From: a virus
DNA: 32,421 nt
Strand: one strand, 5' to 3'
Virus record (IMG/VR): IMGVR_UViG_3300027779_000093
Span: 1-32,421 of that record
The translations under genes and the position numbers were made by a program. Shown here one piece after another: positions 6,829-13,148 of this stretch. The notes below the pieces were generated by a model. The model had not been told where the DNA came from. It saw only the letters and a program-made list of their open reading frames with translations, and ran no database searches. Positions within the stretch are counted from its first letter, which is position 1, and each line of letters begins with the position of its first letter.

Positions 6829-7938
6829 ATGAAAATATATCAAGATAAGACTAAGAAAAAAAACGGTACAAAATCATGGATCGCAGCTGATGGCCAATCC
6901 AGAAAACTTTTTAATACTAAATCAGAAGCATTAGATTATGAAAGAGATGTTCTAGTGCAGCAGACCAATGGCGTGTTTGTAAAAGTAGGCGATAGAACTT
7001 CAATGGCAAATGCCAAAGAAGCTTATGTAGCTTATATAGAAAGAAGATACGAAGCTGGTACAATTAAGTCTAAAGAGTATAAAGGTTCAGTTAACAAAAT
7101 AACTGTTATGAGTGAATTGGTTGATCTTAATAAGAATGTTAATGAGATCGATGTTTTAGATTTAGAAAAGCTTGTTGAAAGATTAGCTAAAGGTAGATCA
7201 TACAAGACTGTAAAAAATTACCTTATCACATTAAGTAACTTTTTTAAGTTTTCAATGAAGATGAAATGGGCAGCTTTAAATCCTGTTAGAGAACTTATAC
7301 TAAATGATTTAGTACAAAATGAAGTTAACTTTGAAGATAATCTTGCTAAGAAAATTTCTGATAATAATATAAATGCTGTCATTGATTTTTATTCTGAAAA
7401 TCACGAAAACAAATTAGCAATTTTATTATCAATATCTACTGGACTGAGAGCGGGTGAACAAAGAGCTCTTACCTGGGGCGATATTGATTTTGAAAAAAAC
7501 AAATTGTCTGTAAACAAATCTGCTGATGAAAATAATCAGATCAAAGGTCCGAAGACAAAAGCTGGTGTTAGAGATATTCCTTTAAGATTAGAATTAAAAG
7601 AAGCATTACAAGTCTGGAAAATGAAATCTAATTTCTCTACAGATAATGATTTAGTTTTCTCAACTGCTCAAGGAACTGTTCTTGGTCCAAATTATTTTAT
7701 GAGACAGGTTTTAATACCAGCTCAAAAAGCATCTGGTATTGATAGTTTTAGATGGCATGATCTAAGACATTATTTTGCATCTAAACTTTTACAAAACTTT
7801 CAGGATGAACTTTGGACTGTAACTACAATTATGGGCCATAAAGATATTAAAACAACTCATCAAATTTATAGTCATTGGTTGGAAGACGCTGAAAGGGATC
7901 AAAAAATTTACAATAAATTTAACAATACATGGAGTTAA
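6829..7938 (+). CDS. int: Tyrosine site-specific integrase
   Basis: Catalyses recombination between attP (6582-6609) and a host tRNA gene. The start at 6829 has AGGGAG with 6-base spacing; the ATG at 6823 sits directly against that site and is rejected. Of 369 residues, 1-55 resemble a small arm-binding domain, ~56-155 are the core-binding SAM-like domain, and ~170-360 are catalytic. Active-site residues: R207 in STGLRAGE, a lysine in the KGPKTKAG turn (around 242-244), H310-D-L-R313, H337 in MGHK, and nucleophile Y347 in THQIYSHW. Length and residue set are complete, so it should be active. Transcription from the predicted promoter at 6749 is probably repressor-controlled through the palindrome at 6755-6771. 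Two small genes follow in the same direction. Confidence 0.95.
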   Translation: MKIYQDKTKKKNGTKSWIAADGQSRKLFNTKSEALDYERDVLVQQTNGVFVKVGDRTSMANAKEAYVAYIERRYEAGTIKSKEYKGSVNKITVMSELVDLNKNVNEIDVLDLEKLVERLAKGRSYKTVKNYLITLSNFFKFSMKMKWAALNPVRELILNDLVQNEVNFEDNLAKKISDNNINAVIDFYSENHENKLAILLSISTGLRAGEQRALTWGDIDFEKNKLSVNKSADENNQIKGPKTKAGVRDIPLRLELKEALQVWKMKSNFSTDNDLVFSTAQGTVLGPNYFMRQVLIPAQKASGIDSFRWHDLRHYFASKLLQNFQDELWTVTTIMGHKDIKTTHQIYSHWLEDAERDQKIYNKFNNTWS

Positions 7939-7940
7939 TA

Positions 7941-8252
7941 ATGGGCGGTACTAAAAGATGGTATATGGAGGAGGAAGAAAAACTCCTCCAGGAAATAGGG
8001 GATGAAGCTTTCGAGGAAAGATTAGAAGCAATGGGCGGGCCATGCGATCCATGCTTTACTGATTATCCAAATTTTAGAATAGAGAGGTACAGAGATCACA
8101 CAACCTTTACACCTTTAAATGAAAGTGCTGAAGGGTGGTGGTTAGATAAAATTGAACCTGAGTGCAAAACAAAAGGCGATAGCTATATTGTTGAAAATCG
8201 TTTTGCTCCTGAAATTATAAAGGGAATTAATTATGCCATCACTGGGAGATAA
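7941..8252 (+). CDS. Small acidic protein of unknown function
   Basis: The start at 7941 has GGAG 6 bases upstream, inside the end of int, giving 103 residues. The N-terminal third is strongly acidic (MEEEEKLLQEIGDEAFEERLEAM), followed by GGPCDPC with two close cysteines, then a tryptophan-rich segment (EGWWLDKIEPEC). The three cysteines are not arranged as an obvious zinc finger. I do not recognise the family. It is cotranscribed with int and overlaps the next gene by 20 bases, so it may be an accessory to lysogeny or a passenger gene; nothing shows which. Confidence 0.6.
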   Translation: MGGTKRWYMEEEEKLLQEIGDEAFEERLEAMGGPCDPCFTDYPNFRIERYRDHTTFTPLNESAEGWWLDKIEPECKTKGDSYIVENRFAPEIIKGINYAITGR

Positions 8253-8532
8253 ATTATTATTTGAACCACAAGACGATGGCTGCGATGACCTAAGATTAAA
8301 TATGGTTAATTTTGCTAAACAGTTTGGCCTTACAGATGAAGAGATAATTAATCTTATAGATCACACTAATGCAGAGTTAGCTTTTTTTGAAATGTTACCA
8401 GAACACGAAAAACAAAAGGCATTGGATCGAACAACTGAAAATGTTAATAGAATATTAGTAGAAAATCCAGAGCTAGACGAATTGTCCCCATACCTCGAAT
8501 CTCTGCCCATTAATAGGCACGACATCAACTAG
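8233..8532 (+). CDS. Small acidic helical protein of unknown function
   Basis: A 99-residue protein with AAAGGGA before its ATG, overlapping the preceding gene by 20 bases in another frame. It is acidic and mostly helical (AKQFGLTDEEIINLIDHTNAELAFFEMLPEHEKQKALDR), with no cysteines beyond one, no membrane segment and no recognised motif. It is the last gene of the int transcript and faces the leftward recombination operon across a short hairpin region. Function unknown. Confidence 0.6.
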   Translation: MPSLGDKLLFEPQDDGCDDLRLNMVNFAKQFGLTDEEIINLIDHTNAELAFFEMLPEHEKQKALDRTTENVNRILVENPELDELSPYLESLPINRHDIN

Positions 8533-8550
8533 TATATAGGTTATGCTAAA

Positions 8551-8567
8551 AAGCTCTCTATGGGCTT
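8551..8567 (-). terminator. Weak, possibly bidirectional terminator between convergent operons
   Basis: AAGCTC (8551-8556) pairs with GGGCTT (8562-8567), one G-T wobble. Read on the minus strand the hairpin runs into TTTTT; on the plus strand a T run follows 11 bases later (8578-8584). It lies between the convergent ends of the int group and the recombination operon. Confidence 0.4.
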
Positions 8568-8586
8568 CTATAAGGGTCTTTTTTCC

Positions 8587-8940
8587 TTACAAATCATTCC
8601 AAAACTCATTTTCTGCTTCAGAAGCAGCAATTAAGAACTTTGTTGCTATATTTCTCATTTTAGTAGGATTAGCGGGGCAGCGATAATATACAAAATCATC
8701 ATCGCTGTTGTTCCTGACTAATAGTCTAATCTCTCCAGGCACTGCCCACAGAAGAAAATTCTGTGATTGTACTTCTCGCAATAAAACTTCTTTTTCCAAT
8801 TTGCTTAACTGGTATTGACCCTTCTTTGATAGCTTTCCGAACTCTGGCCCTGTTACCTTCACTGCTTGATCCGAAGAGCTCTTTTGCTGCTTCAGGAACG
8901 GATAGTAGAATACTTTTTTGAATTGTTTCTTCCATTGCAT
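8587..8940 (-). CDS. Overlapping-frame ORF at end of recombination operon (true extent uncertain)
   Basis: A 117-codon frame starting at an ATG coupled to the preceding stop (TAATG at 8940). Its first 65 codons run across the excisionase-like gene (8726-8935) in a frame shifted by one base. Only its last third lies outside that gene: residues 67-117, with YYRCPAN and IATKFLIAASEAENEFW, look like ordinary protein. A GTG at 8742 would give a 51-residue product overlapping the HTH gene by 17 bases. Either the full ORF is translated as a dual-coding region, a +1 frameshift joins the HTH protein to this tail, or only the short version is made. Function unknown. Confidence 0.4.
   Translation of the reverse strand: MQWKKQFKKVFYYPFLKQQKSSSDQAVKVTGPEFGKLSKKGQYQLSKLEKEVLLREVQSQNFLLWAVPGEIRLLVRNNSDDDFVYYRCPANPTKMRNIATKFLIAASEAENEFWNDL
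8726..8935 (-). CDS. Excisionase-like winged HTH protein
   Basis: A 69-residue product if started at the ATG at 8935; the same frame is open further upstream, but those codons lie in the preceding gene. The sequence LLSVPEAAKELFG, VRKAIKEGSIPV, KQIGKRSFIARSTI follows the MerR/AlpA/excisionase pattern: helix, turn, recognition helix, then the xxIGxRxxIxxxxI wing. Such proteins act as recombination directionality factors or small regulators. In a phage with an integrase and no other obvious excisionase, Xis is the natural guess, but this is inference. It is the last or next-to-last gene of the leftward operon and overlaps the alternative frame 8587-8940. No clear ribosome site; translation may be coupled to the upstream stop at 8940. 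Confidence 0.6.
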   Translation of the reverse strand: MEETIQKSILLSVPEAAKELFGSSSEGNRARVRKAIKEGSIPVKQIGKRSFIARSTITEFSSVGSAWRD

Positions 8941-9248
8941 TAATCATCAAAGCCTGGAATAGCATCTTCATTAAATCCAGGTATTGCATCATCAAATGGA
9001 TCGGCGGCTTCAACAGCGTCTGCATTTGGAAACAAATTAAATTGTGCTACCTCTGGATAACCAGCATCAGCATTTTTACTGCTAATTTTAATTCCCAAAG
9101 AATTTCCATCTTGTGATAATTTGTTAACAACAGCTGCTTCAAGTTTTGGATCACCTAAGTTTAGCCATAGTGCACCTGAGTAACCCTCGTTAGCGTTCAT
9201 TGATTGTTTTAATTGTAATTTACTGTTTGAAAAATGTGGTTTTCCCAT
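8940..9248 (-). CDS. Small recombination-operon protein with SSB-like acidic C-terminal tail
   Basis: A 102-residue protein directly after the annealing-protein gene (8-base gap). Residues 1-75 include SGALWLNLGDPK and GISLKI-type beta-rich sequence (NSLGIKISSK) but no motif I can name. The C terminus carries two copies of an acidic motif, DDAIPGF and EDAIPGF, ending in DD. This resembles the conserved acidic tip of bacterial SSB (DDDIPF), which docks recombination and repair proteins. A single-strand-binding or SSB-mimic role beside an annealing protein and exonuclease is therefore plausible but inferred; the N-terminal part is short for a full OB fold. Its stop overlaps the next ATG. Confidence 0.55.
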   Translation of the reverse strand: MGKPHFSNSKLQLKQSMNANEGYSGALWLNLGDPKLEAAVVNKLSQDGNSLGIKISSKNADAGYPEVAQFNLFPNADAVEAADPFDDAIPGFNEDAIPGFDD

Positions 9249-9256
9249 TTCTACTC

Positions 9257-10039
9257 CTATTGTAATTGTTTATATTTATCTGTGTAAAATTTGGTAACTT
9301 TCTTACCTATAATAGTGTACTGCTTGTTTGTTTCTAAATGCAGCTTTCTATATTGCTTCATGGAAGAGACTAAAGCATCAGCACTATTAAGTGTTCCCCA
9401 ATACTTCATTGTACCTTCCCAAAAATTTGTTGTTCTTCCAAAATCTTGCAATATAAATTCATCATCCCAACTTTCTAATGAAGGTGGTTTGATTTCTTTA
9501 GTCTCCAGCGAAGCTTCAACAGTAGGGCGAGACAAGGATTGATCAACCTTAATTCCCTTTGCTGGAGCTTCACTGGTATCAGTGCGAGGCTTGCTCTTAT
9601 TGATTGAAGAGCTAACAGGCTTCTGATTTTTTTCTGTAGCGTCTAGATCGGACAAAGCGTCTTTAATCCATAGATCCAAACCCAACCCAAACAATGCAAT
9701 GTTTTTAACTAAACATCTTTTTTCAGTGTTTATGATTTGGTTCATTTGGGGGTTTTTAACTGGGCTATTATTAAAATCTGTAACAGGCAACTGACATCGT
9801 ATTGTCATTCCGTTTATAGTTAATTCAGTTTGTATGTATACTTCCTTGGTGTCTTGATCTTTAAAATAATGAAGTCCAGAAGTCTGGTCCATTATTGTTT
9901 TGTATTCAAAGCTTTTTACAATATCAGATGTAGCCAATATTCTCCAAGCATTAGGCCAAGAAACATAATCAAACTTACCTTTCTTTTCCTTCATTTTAGT
10001 AACGTCAATATTATATAGTGTCTCAAATAACTCTTTCAT
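9257..10039 (-). CDS. Single-strand annealing protein, Sak/Rad52-like (DUF1071 type)
   Basis: Anneals complementary single strands during phage recombination and genome concatemer or circle formation, partnering the exonuclease encoded upstream. Of 260 residues, ~1-135 match the DUF1071 family: FDYVSWPNAWRILA near the N terminus (24-36) and the hallmark KRCLVKNIALFGLGLDLW at 107-124. Residues 136-185 are a low-complexity Ser/Lys/Pro linker. Residues 190-260 form a small C-terminal domain (SWDDEF, FGRTTNFWEG, YRKLHLE) that could bind DNA or a partner. It overlaps the preceding gene by 17 bases and precedes the SSB-tail gene, a typical order for phage recombination operons. Confidence 0.8.
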   Translation of the reverse strand: MKELFETLYNIDVTKMKEKKGKFDYVSWPNAWRILATSDIVKSFEYKTIMDQTSGLHYFKDQDTKEVYIQTELTINGMTIRCQLPVTDFNNSPVKNPQMNQIINTEKRCLVKNIALFGLGLDLWIKDALSDLDATEKNQKPVSSSINKSKPRTDTSEAPAKGIKVDQSLSRPTVEASLETKEIKPPSLESWDDEFILQDFGRTTNFWEGTMKYWGTLNSADALVSSMKQYRKLHLETNKQYTIIGKKVTKFYTDKYKQLQ

Positions 10040-10370
10040 TGTCTCCCTCTACCTTTTTAAAATTAAAAAAACTTTTGTATTGTGGATTTTTCTTAACCCA
10101 CTCTCGTGCATAATAAGGTTGATGATTATTTGAAATTTTAAATTCATCATCACTTGTCATGACTTCTTTTTCCCACCTAATTCTATTTATAATCATTGCA
10201 GCCGATATCTTTGTTTTACCTTTGCCAATATAGTCTCGGCAAAATTGATCAAACAATTCATAAACCTCTGGATTGTCTTCATGAAAATCTATAAATGCTT
10301 CTTCCCTTTTATTTCTGTAAGAAGTATTCATTAAATCTAAAAGCGTTCTTTCTAATTGAATTTGCATCAT
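10023..10370 (-). CDS. Conserved phage protein of unknown function in recombination operon
   Basis: A 115-residue protein with a compact conserved core: FHEDNPEVYELFDQF, then IGKGKTKISAAMIINRIRWE and FKISNNHQPYYAREW. This pattern (FH..NP.VY..F; the IRWE segment; the NNH.PYYAR motif) recurs in many temperate-phage proteins that have no assigned function. No catalytic residues are evident; the His/Asn/Tyr/Arg cluster could be a nucleic-acid site. Its start overlaps the stop of the 30-residue membrane peptide (ATGATG), and its end overlaps the annealing-protein gene. Confidence 0.7.
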   Translation of the reverse strand: MMQIQLERTLLDLMNTSYRNKREEAFIDFHEDNPEVYELFDQFCRDYIGKGKTKISAAMIINRIRWEKEVMTSDDEFKISNNHQPYYAREWVKKNPQYKSFFNFKKVEGDNERVI

Positions 10371-10459
10371 AGCTTCACCGTCATATCAATAATCCAAATA
10401 ACAAATAAGATTGTTGCCATACCAAAAAAAACTATTCTTAAAAATTCCATGTAGCTCAT
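10367..10459 (-). CDS. Micro membrane protein (30 aa)
   Basis: A 30-codon ORF beginning MSYMEFLRIVFFG with a single hydrophobic segment (about residues 6-25, FFGMATILFVIWII) and a basic C terminus. Its ATG overlaps the stop of the preceding micro-ORF (ATGA) and its own TGA overlaps the next ATG. Such unbroken coupling is hard to explain unless it is translated. Function unknown; a one-pass inner-membrane peptide is the only firm prediction. Confidence 0.6.
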   Translation of the reverse strand: MSYMEFLRIVFFGMATILFVIWIIDMTVKL

Positions 10460-10560
10460 CCGATTACTCCTAAAAACATCCACACTTGAAAAACAACAAT
10501 AACAACCATTAGATATTGCCCCCATCTTGGCGGTGTCCAATCCCAATTAATTTTTCTCAT
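10456..10560 (-). CDS. Micro membrane protein (34 aa)
   Basis: A 34-codon ORF with an N-terminal Trp/Pro-rich head (NWDWTPPRWGQYL) and one hydrophobic segment (about 18-33, MVVIVVF then VWMFLGVIG). The ATG overlaps the stop of the exonuclease gene (ATGA) and the stop overlaps the next start. It sits in the middle of a DNA recombination operon, where a membrane peptide is unexpected. Possible roles such as superinfection exclusion, a holin-like function or membrane tethering are speculation. Confidence 0.6.
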   Translation of the reverse strand: MRKINWDWTPPRWGQYLMVVIVVFQVWMFLGVIG

Positions 10561-11477
10561 TTAAGTCCCCATAATTTTTTTGCTAAATCCCTTTGATCAG
10601 GGTTCATGTTATTCCATCGCCAATCACCAAAATCAGGCTCTATTAAATCAAAAAGCTCTTTAACATTTTTTGCTTTTCTCAAAATATTTTCCCGTCTTTT
10701 ACAAGTAACTATTGCTGATTGCATAACTTGATCTAAATATTCGTCAGAAAGTTTTGAACAGTTATCAGAATTAAAAATGACGTAATCATCTTCATTAGCT
10801 ACAACAATAGTCGGTGATTTTTTTGACCCATACCAATAACCAGCTACCTGGCCCAACCAACTATCTAATGGTTCTTTTGGTAAAGGTTTTTTATAAAACC
10901 CAGTCTTTGATCTTTCATTTGCTGTTGGCCATACAGTTTTTAATTCTATATGACCGCTTTCAAAATCTTCTCTACCGCTATACGGCAAAGCACAGCCAGG
11001 CAGCTCGAATAGATATTCCTTCTCCCCAAGGAATTTATTTAATCCGAGCTGCTGACTTACCTCTTTGAGACCAGAAATAGCGTTCTCTGCAACTATTTCA
11101 ACAAGATCGGAATAATAGTGATGTTTAAAACTATCCCTCACATCCCAATCTACTGGCTCATAGGCTAAAAATTCTTCTTTGGCTGTTTTGTAATCGTTTT
11201 CATTTTCTGTTATTAATTTAGCGTCTACTAATTTCTGTACTGTAGTACCAGCTTGCATGGGTGCTGATTTAGTCTGTAGAAGCTTAACAGTTCTCCAGGC
11301 TTCTTGTATTTGATCTTTATCTTCAGAAAGTTTTATAATCTCCCATGCTTTTTTTACTAAAGGTCTTTTATAACATTTATCAAATACATGAAGGTGAAAA
11401 GGTGCTGATTTTATATTACTATGATGATAGTAATTTAAATTGCTTGCCCAATCTGGTGTTGATAATTTCCCTTTCAT
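10557..11477 (-). CDS. PD-(D/E)XK exonuclease (RecB/Cas4/YqaJ-like) of phage recombination system
   Basis: A 306-residue protein, first gene of the leftward operon, predicted to resect DNA ends and give the annealing protein single strands. The nuclease core is visible: YSGREDF with D171, a short strand, then E178-L-K180 (ExK motif), and WLGQVAGYWYG with Q210, the conserved glutamine/aromatic helix of RecB-like nucleases. Residues 1-125 are helical and contain AGTTVQKLVD (76-85), which resembles the N-terminal helix carrying the first conserved residues in this class. The C terminus is helical and basic. The ribosome site GGGAG lies 7 bases upstream. Exact family is uncertain; the nuclease assignment is strong given motif spacing and the annealing-protein neighbour. 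Confidence 0.75.
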   Translation of the reverse strand: MKGKLSTPDWASNLNYYHHSNIKSAPFHLHVFDKCYKRPLVKKAWEIIKLSEDKDQIQEAWRTVKLLQTKSAPMQAGTTVQKLVDAKLITENENDYKTAKEEFLAYEPVDWDVRDSFKHHYYSDLVEIVAENAISGLKEVSQQLGLNKFLGEKEYLFELPGCALPYSGREDFESGHIELKTVWPTANERSKTGFYKKPLPKEPLDSWLGQVAGYWYGSKKSPTIVVANEDDYVIFNSDNCSKLSDEYLDQVMQSAIVTCKRRENILRKAKNVKELFDLIEPDFGDWRWNNMNPDQRDLAKKLWGLK

Positions 11478-11506
11478 GATATCTCCCGTATCTTTAATTG
11501 ATTTGG

Positions 11507-11536
11507 AAGATAACTTGATTTGACATTCAATGTCAA
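11507..11536 (-). promoter_or_regulatory. Predicted leftward promoter of the recombination operon
   Basis: On the minus strand: perfect -35 TTGACA (11531-11536), 18-base spacer, TATCTT (11507-11512). The -35 is itself one arm of the operator palindrome at 11520-11536, so repressor and polymerase should compete. Confidence 0.55.
11520..11536. promoter_or_regulatory. Operator palindrome at recombination-operon promoter
   Basis: TTGACATTCAATGTCAA: perfect 6-bp arms around a 5-base centre, same architecture as the sites at int and at the repressor/cro region. Confidence 0.7.
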
Positions 11537-11585
11537 TAATAAATGTTATTTGCTATCATTTACTATTACTTATTAAGGCATAGGC

Positions 11586-11612
11586 AATAAAAAAGGGAGC
11601 ATATAGCTCCCT
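11586..11612 (-). terminator. Rho-independent terminator after the repressor gene
   Basis: On the minus strand AGGGAGC, five-base loop, GCTCCCT (arms 11594-11600 and 11606-11612) followed by TTTTTTATTG. It prevents repressor transcripts from running into the recombination operon. Confidence 0.85.
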
Positions 11613-11634
11613 CAATTACAATATTTTTTGTTAT

Positions 11635-12423
11635 TTATCTTTTAAAATAATCGTCTTCTTTGATCATCCATACAGATCTATGTGACCTACCATCAACAGT
11701 GGCAAATATTTGGTACACTTCCTCTACTTCACACTCAGTTAAAACTTTATCAGTAAAAGGTACAAGCAAAGATAACTTTCCTAGGGGCTCTTTAAAAGGT
11801 TTATAAAATCCAATAGGTCTAACACCGTGTTTCTCAGCAGACTTTTTAGTCATACGAACAAAACAAAATTTTTGTAAGTAATGTTCTCCTGGTGTTGTAT
11901 CAAGCATGATTACCTTATCATAGGCCATATGACCTTCTTCATTAGATAAAAGTATTTTACAACTTGGTAAGGTAACAGGCGGGATTGCAAATCTTTCTTC
12001 CTCTATAATATCAACATCAAGTATATCAGGCTGATCAAAGTTTTTTGGATTAGCTTCAAAATTCACATATCCAATTATTGGTACAGGATCAGGTGGAAAC
12101 AAAAGTATAGCTGGCGGAATATTTAAAAGCTTACCATACATTTCAGCGTCTTCTATACTGATTTGAGTTTTACCATTCATATGCCTTGAAATACTCTCAG
12201 GTCTTTTTTCTAATTGTTGTGCAAGCTCAATATTTGTTAATCCCATATTGTTTGCTGCAACCTGAAGCAAGCTTACGTTATTATTTTTTGATTTAATCCT
12301 TTCGGAGGCCGCCATGATCAATTCTCCCATTTTGTTTTGTGTCTTCCCAGTGTCAACCATATGATTGTGCACCGCTATCTGCTCTGCTTTTTTTACAATA
12401 TTTACTTTAGCTCTTGTGTCCAT
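11635..12423 (-). CDS. CI-like phage repressor (XRE-type HTH plus degenerate S24-like C-terminal domain)
   Basis: Probable master repressor of lysogeny. The start is set at the ATG at 12423 because AGGGAG lies about 11 bases upstream; the frame is open to 12531, but that stretch holds operators and promoters. Of 262 residues, ~60-105 form an XRE/CI helix-turn-helix (LTNIELAQQLEKRPESISRHMNG, then SIEDAEMYGKLLNIP). Residues 114-262 begin VPIIGYVNFEA and resemble an S24/LexA-type dimerisation domain (DKVIMLDTT, HYLQKFCFVRM, LSLLVPF), but I see neither the usual Ala-Gly cleavage site nor a GDSM serine motif. It may not self-cleave. It is divergent from the Cro-like gene with operators between, and a terminator follows it. 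Confidence 0.75.
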   Translation of the reverse strand: MDTRAKVNIVKKAEQIAVHNHMVDTGKTQNKMGELIMAASERIKSKNNNVSLLQVAANNMGLTNIELAQQLEKRPESISRHMNGKTQISIEDAEMYGKLLNIPPAILLFPPDPVPIIGYVNFEANPKNFDQPDILDVDIIEEERFAIPPVTLPSCKILLSNEEGHMAYDKVIMLDTTPGEHYLQKFCFVRMTKKSAEKHGVRPIGFYKPFKEPLGKLSLLVPFTDKVLTECEVEEVYQIFATVDGRSHRSVWMIKEDDYFKR

Positions 12424-12499
12424 GTCACTTATAACTCCCTTGTAAGTATTTTTATTATTAATAAAAGAGCAATCAATACGGACTATTATCAGTATCATA

Positions 12500-12516
12500 C
12501 TGACAGCTACTGTCAA
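12500..12516. promoter_or_regulatory. Operator O1 in repressor/cro intergenic region
   Basis: CTGACAGCTACTGTCAA, with exact TGACA-N5-TGTCA. Its centre is 31 bp (about three helical turns) from that of O2, suitable for cooperative binding on one DNA face. The right arm read on the minus strand is a TTGACA -35 hexamer. Confidence 0.7.
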
Positions 12517-12518
12517 AC

Positions 12519-12547
12519 TAAATAATGACATTGACTTGATCTGTCAA
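12519..12547 (-). promoter_or_regulatory. Predicted repressor promoter
   Basis: Minus strand TTGACA (12542-12547), 17-base spacer, TATTTA (12519-12524). The -35 overlaps operator O2. A second TTGACA at 12511-12516 has only poorly placed -10 candidates (GATAAT at 20-base spacing). Confidence 0.5.
12531..12547. promoter_or_regulatory. Operator O2 in repressor/cro intergenic region
   Basis: TTGACTTGATCTGTCAA: palindromic TTGAC/GTCAA arms with one mismatch to the inner TGACA consensus. An extra TGACA half-site (12526-12530) abuts it. Confidence 0.6.
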
Positions 12548-12564
12548 GCAAATACACATAGTAT
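12536..12564 (+). promoter_or_regulatory. Predicted rightward (cro-side) promoter
   Basis: TTGATC (12536-12541), 17-base spacer, TAGTAT (12559-12564); alternatively TTGACT (12531) with a weaker -10. Both overlap operator O2, so repressor binding would shut off the rightward early operon. Confidence 0.45.
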
Positions 12565-12596
12565 GTAACACATTATGACACATGGAGATAAATAAG

Positions 12597-12854
12597 ATGC
12601 GATTAGAGGATTGGAGACATACAAAGAAGCGTGGCGGAAAGCCAATGTCATACTCAGTTTTGGCAAATGGAATAGGGGTGTCACACGCAACAGTAGCAAG
12701 AAGGTATTGTTTACCTTTTCAACACAAGGATTTTTCCAGACCAGCTGAAGAAATCATGTTGAACATACAAGAATTTACAATGGGTGCGGTTAAACCAAAT
12801 GATTTTTATAATCTACCAGAAGAAGAAAATGAAGATGTTAAAAATGTGGCTTAG
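12597..12854 (+). CDS. Cro-like small HTH regulator
   Basis: The start is set at 12597, where GGAG stands 9 bases upstream; the earlier ATG at 12582 overlaps that ribosome site and is rejected. The 85-residue product has a basic N terminus (WRHTKKRGGKP) and a helix-turn-helix SYSVLANGIGVSHATVARRY at about residues 17-36, followed by an acidic tail. Its position, divergent from the repressor and first in the rightward operon, is that of Cro in lambda-like phages. Expected role: repress the repressor promoter on lytic entry, binding the same operators. Sequence alone does not prove which operator it prefers. Confidence 0.7.
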   Translation: MRLEDWRHTKKRGGKPMSYSVLANGIGVSHATVARRYCLPFQHKDFSRPAEEIMLNIQEFTMGAVKPNDFYNLPEEENEDVKNVA

Positions 12855-12860
12855 AAAATA

Positions 12861-13145
12861 ATGCCAGGTATTAGTGAAAAGATGTTGAATAAACTATCTT
12901 CTTTTCCGCAAGAGAAGTCTTTGGCAAGAGATCATGAAATAGACGATGCTTTAGAGGCATTAATGATTGCATCAGAAGAACTAAAAAGATTAAAAAAAGA
13001 AAAAGATGTTAGCTCAGTAGATGTAGCAAGAGCACTAACTAACCCACAATTTCCAAACAAGGCAAAAAAAGCTTTATCAAACTATACCTGGTTAGACGTT
13101 GCCCTAACCATTGCTAAAAAATGGTATTTACTAAGGAGTTTGTAA
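12861..13145 (+). CDS. Small early-operon protein, unknown
   Basis: A 94-residue protein 6 bases after the Cro-like gene, with a weak ribosome site. It is helical and charged (DDALEALMIASEELKRLKKEKD), ending in a hydrophobic, Trp-containing stretch (YTWLDVALTIAKKWYLL). No recognised domain. The order after Cro suggests an early replication or regulatory role, as inference only. Its stop is at 13143-13145, overlapping a nearby ATG. Confidence 0.6.
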   Translation: MPGISEKMLNKLSSFPQEKSLARDHEIDDALEALMIASEELKRLKKEKDVSSVDVARALTNPQFPNKAKKALSNYTWLDVALTIAKKWYLLRSL

Positions 13146-13148
13146 TGT

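Noticed and set aside
9792-9807. TGACA-N6-TGTCA inside the annealing-protein gene
   Set aside because: The centre is 6 bases rather than 5, and it lies within coding sequence away from any promoter; treated as chance.
12424-12531. N-terminal extension of the repressor to 12531
   Set aside because: The extension would cover operator O1 and the repressor promoter, and its hydrophobic sequence (SLTVAVSMILIIV) is unlike a repressor. The 12423 ATG has a good ribosome site.
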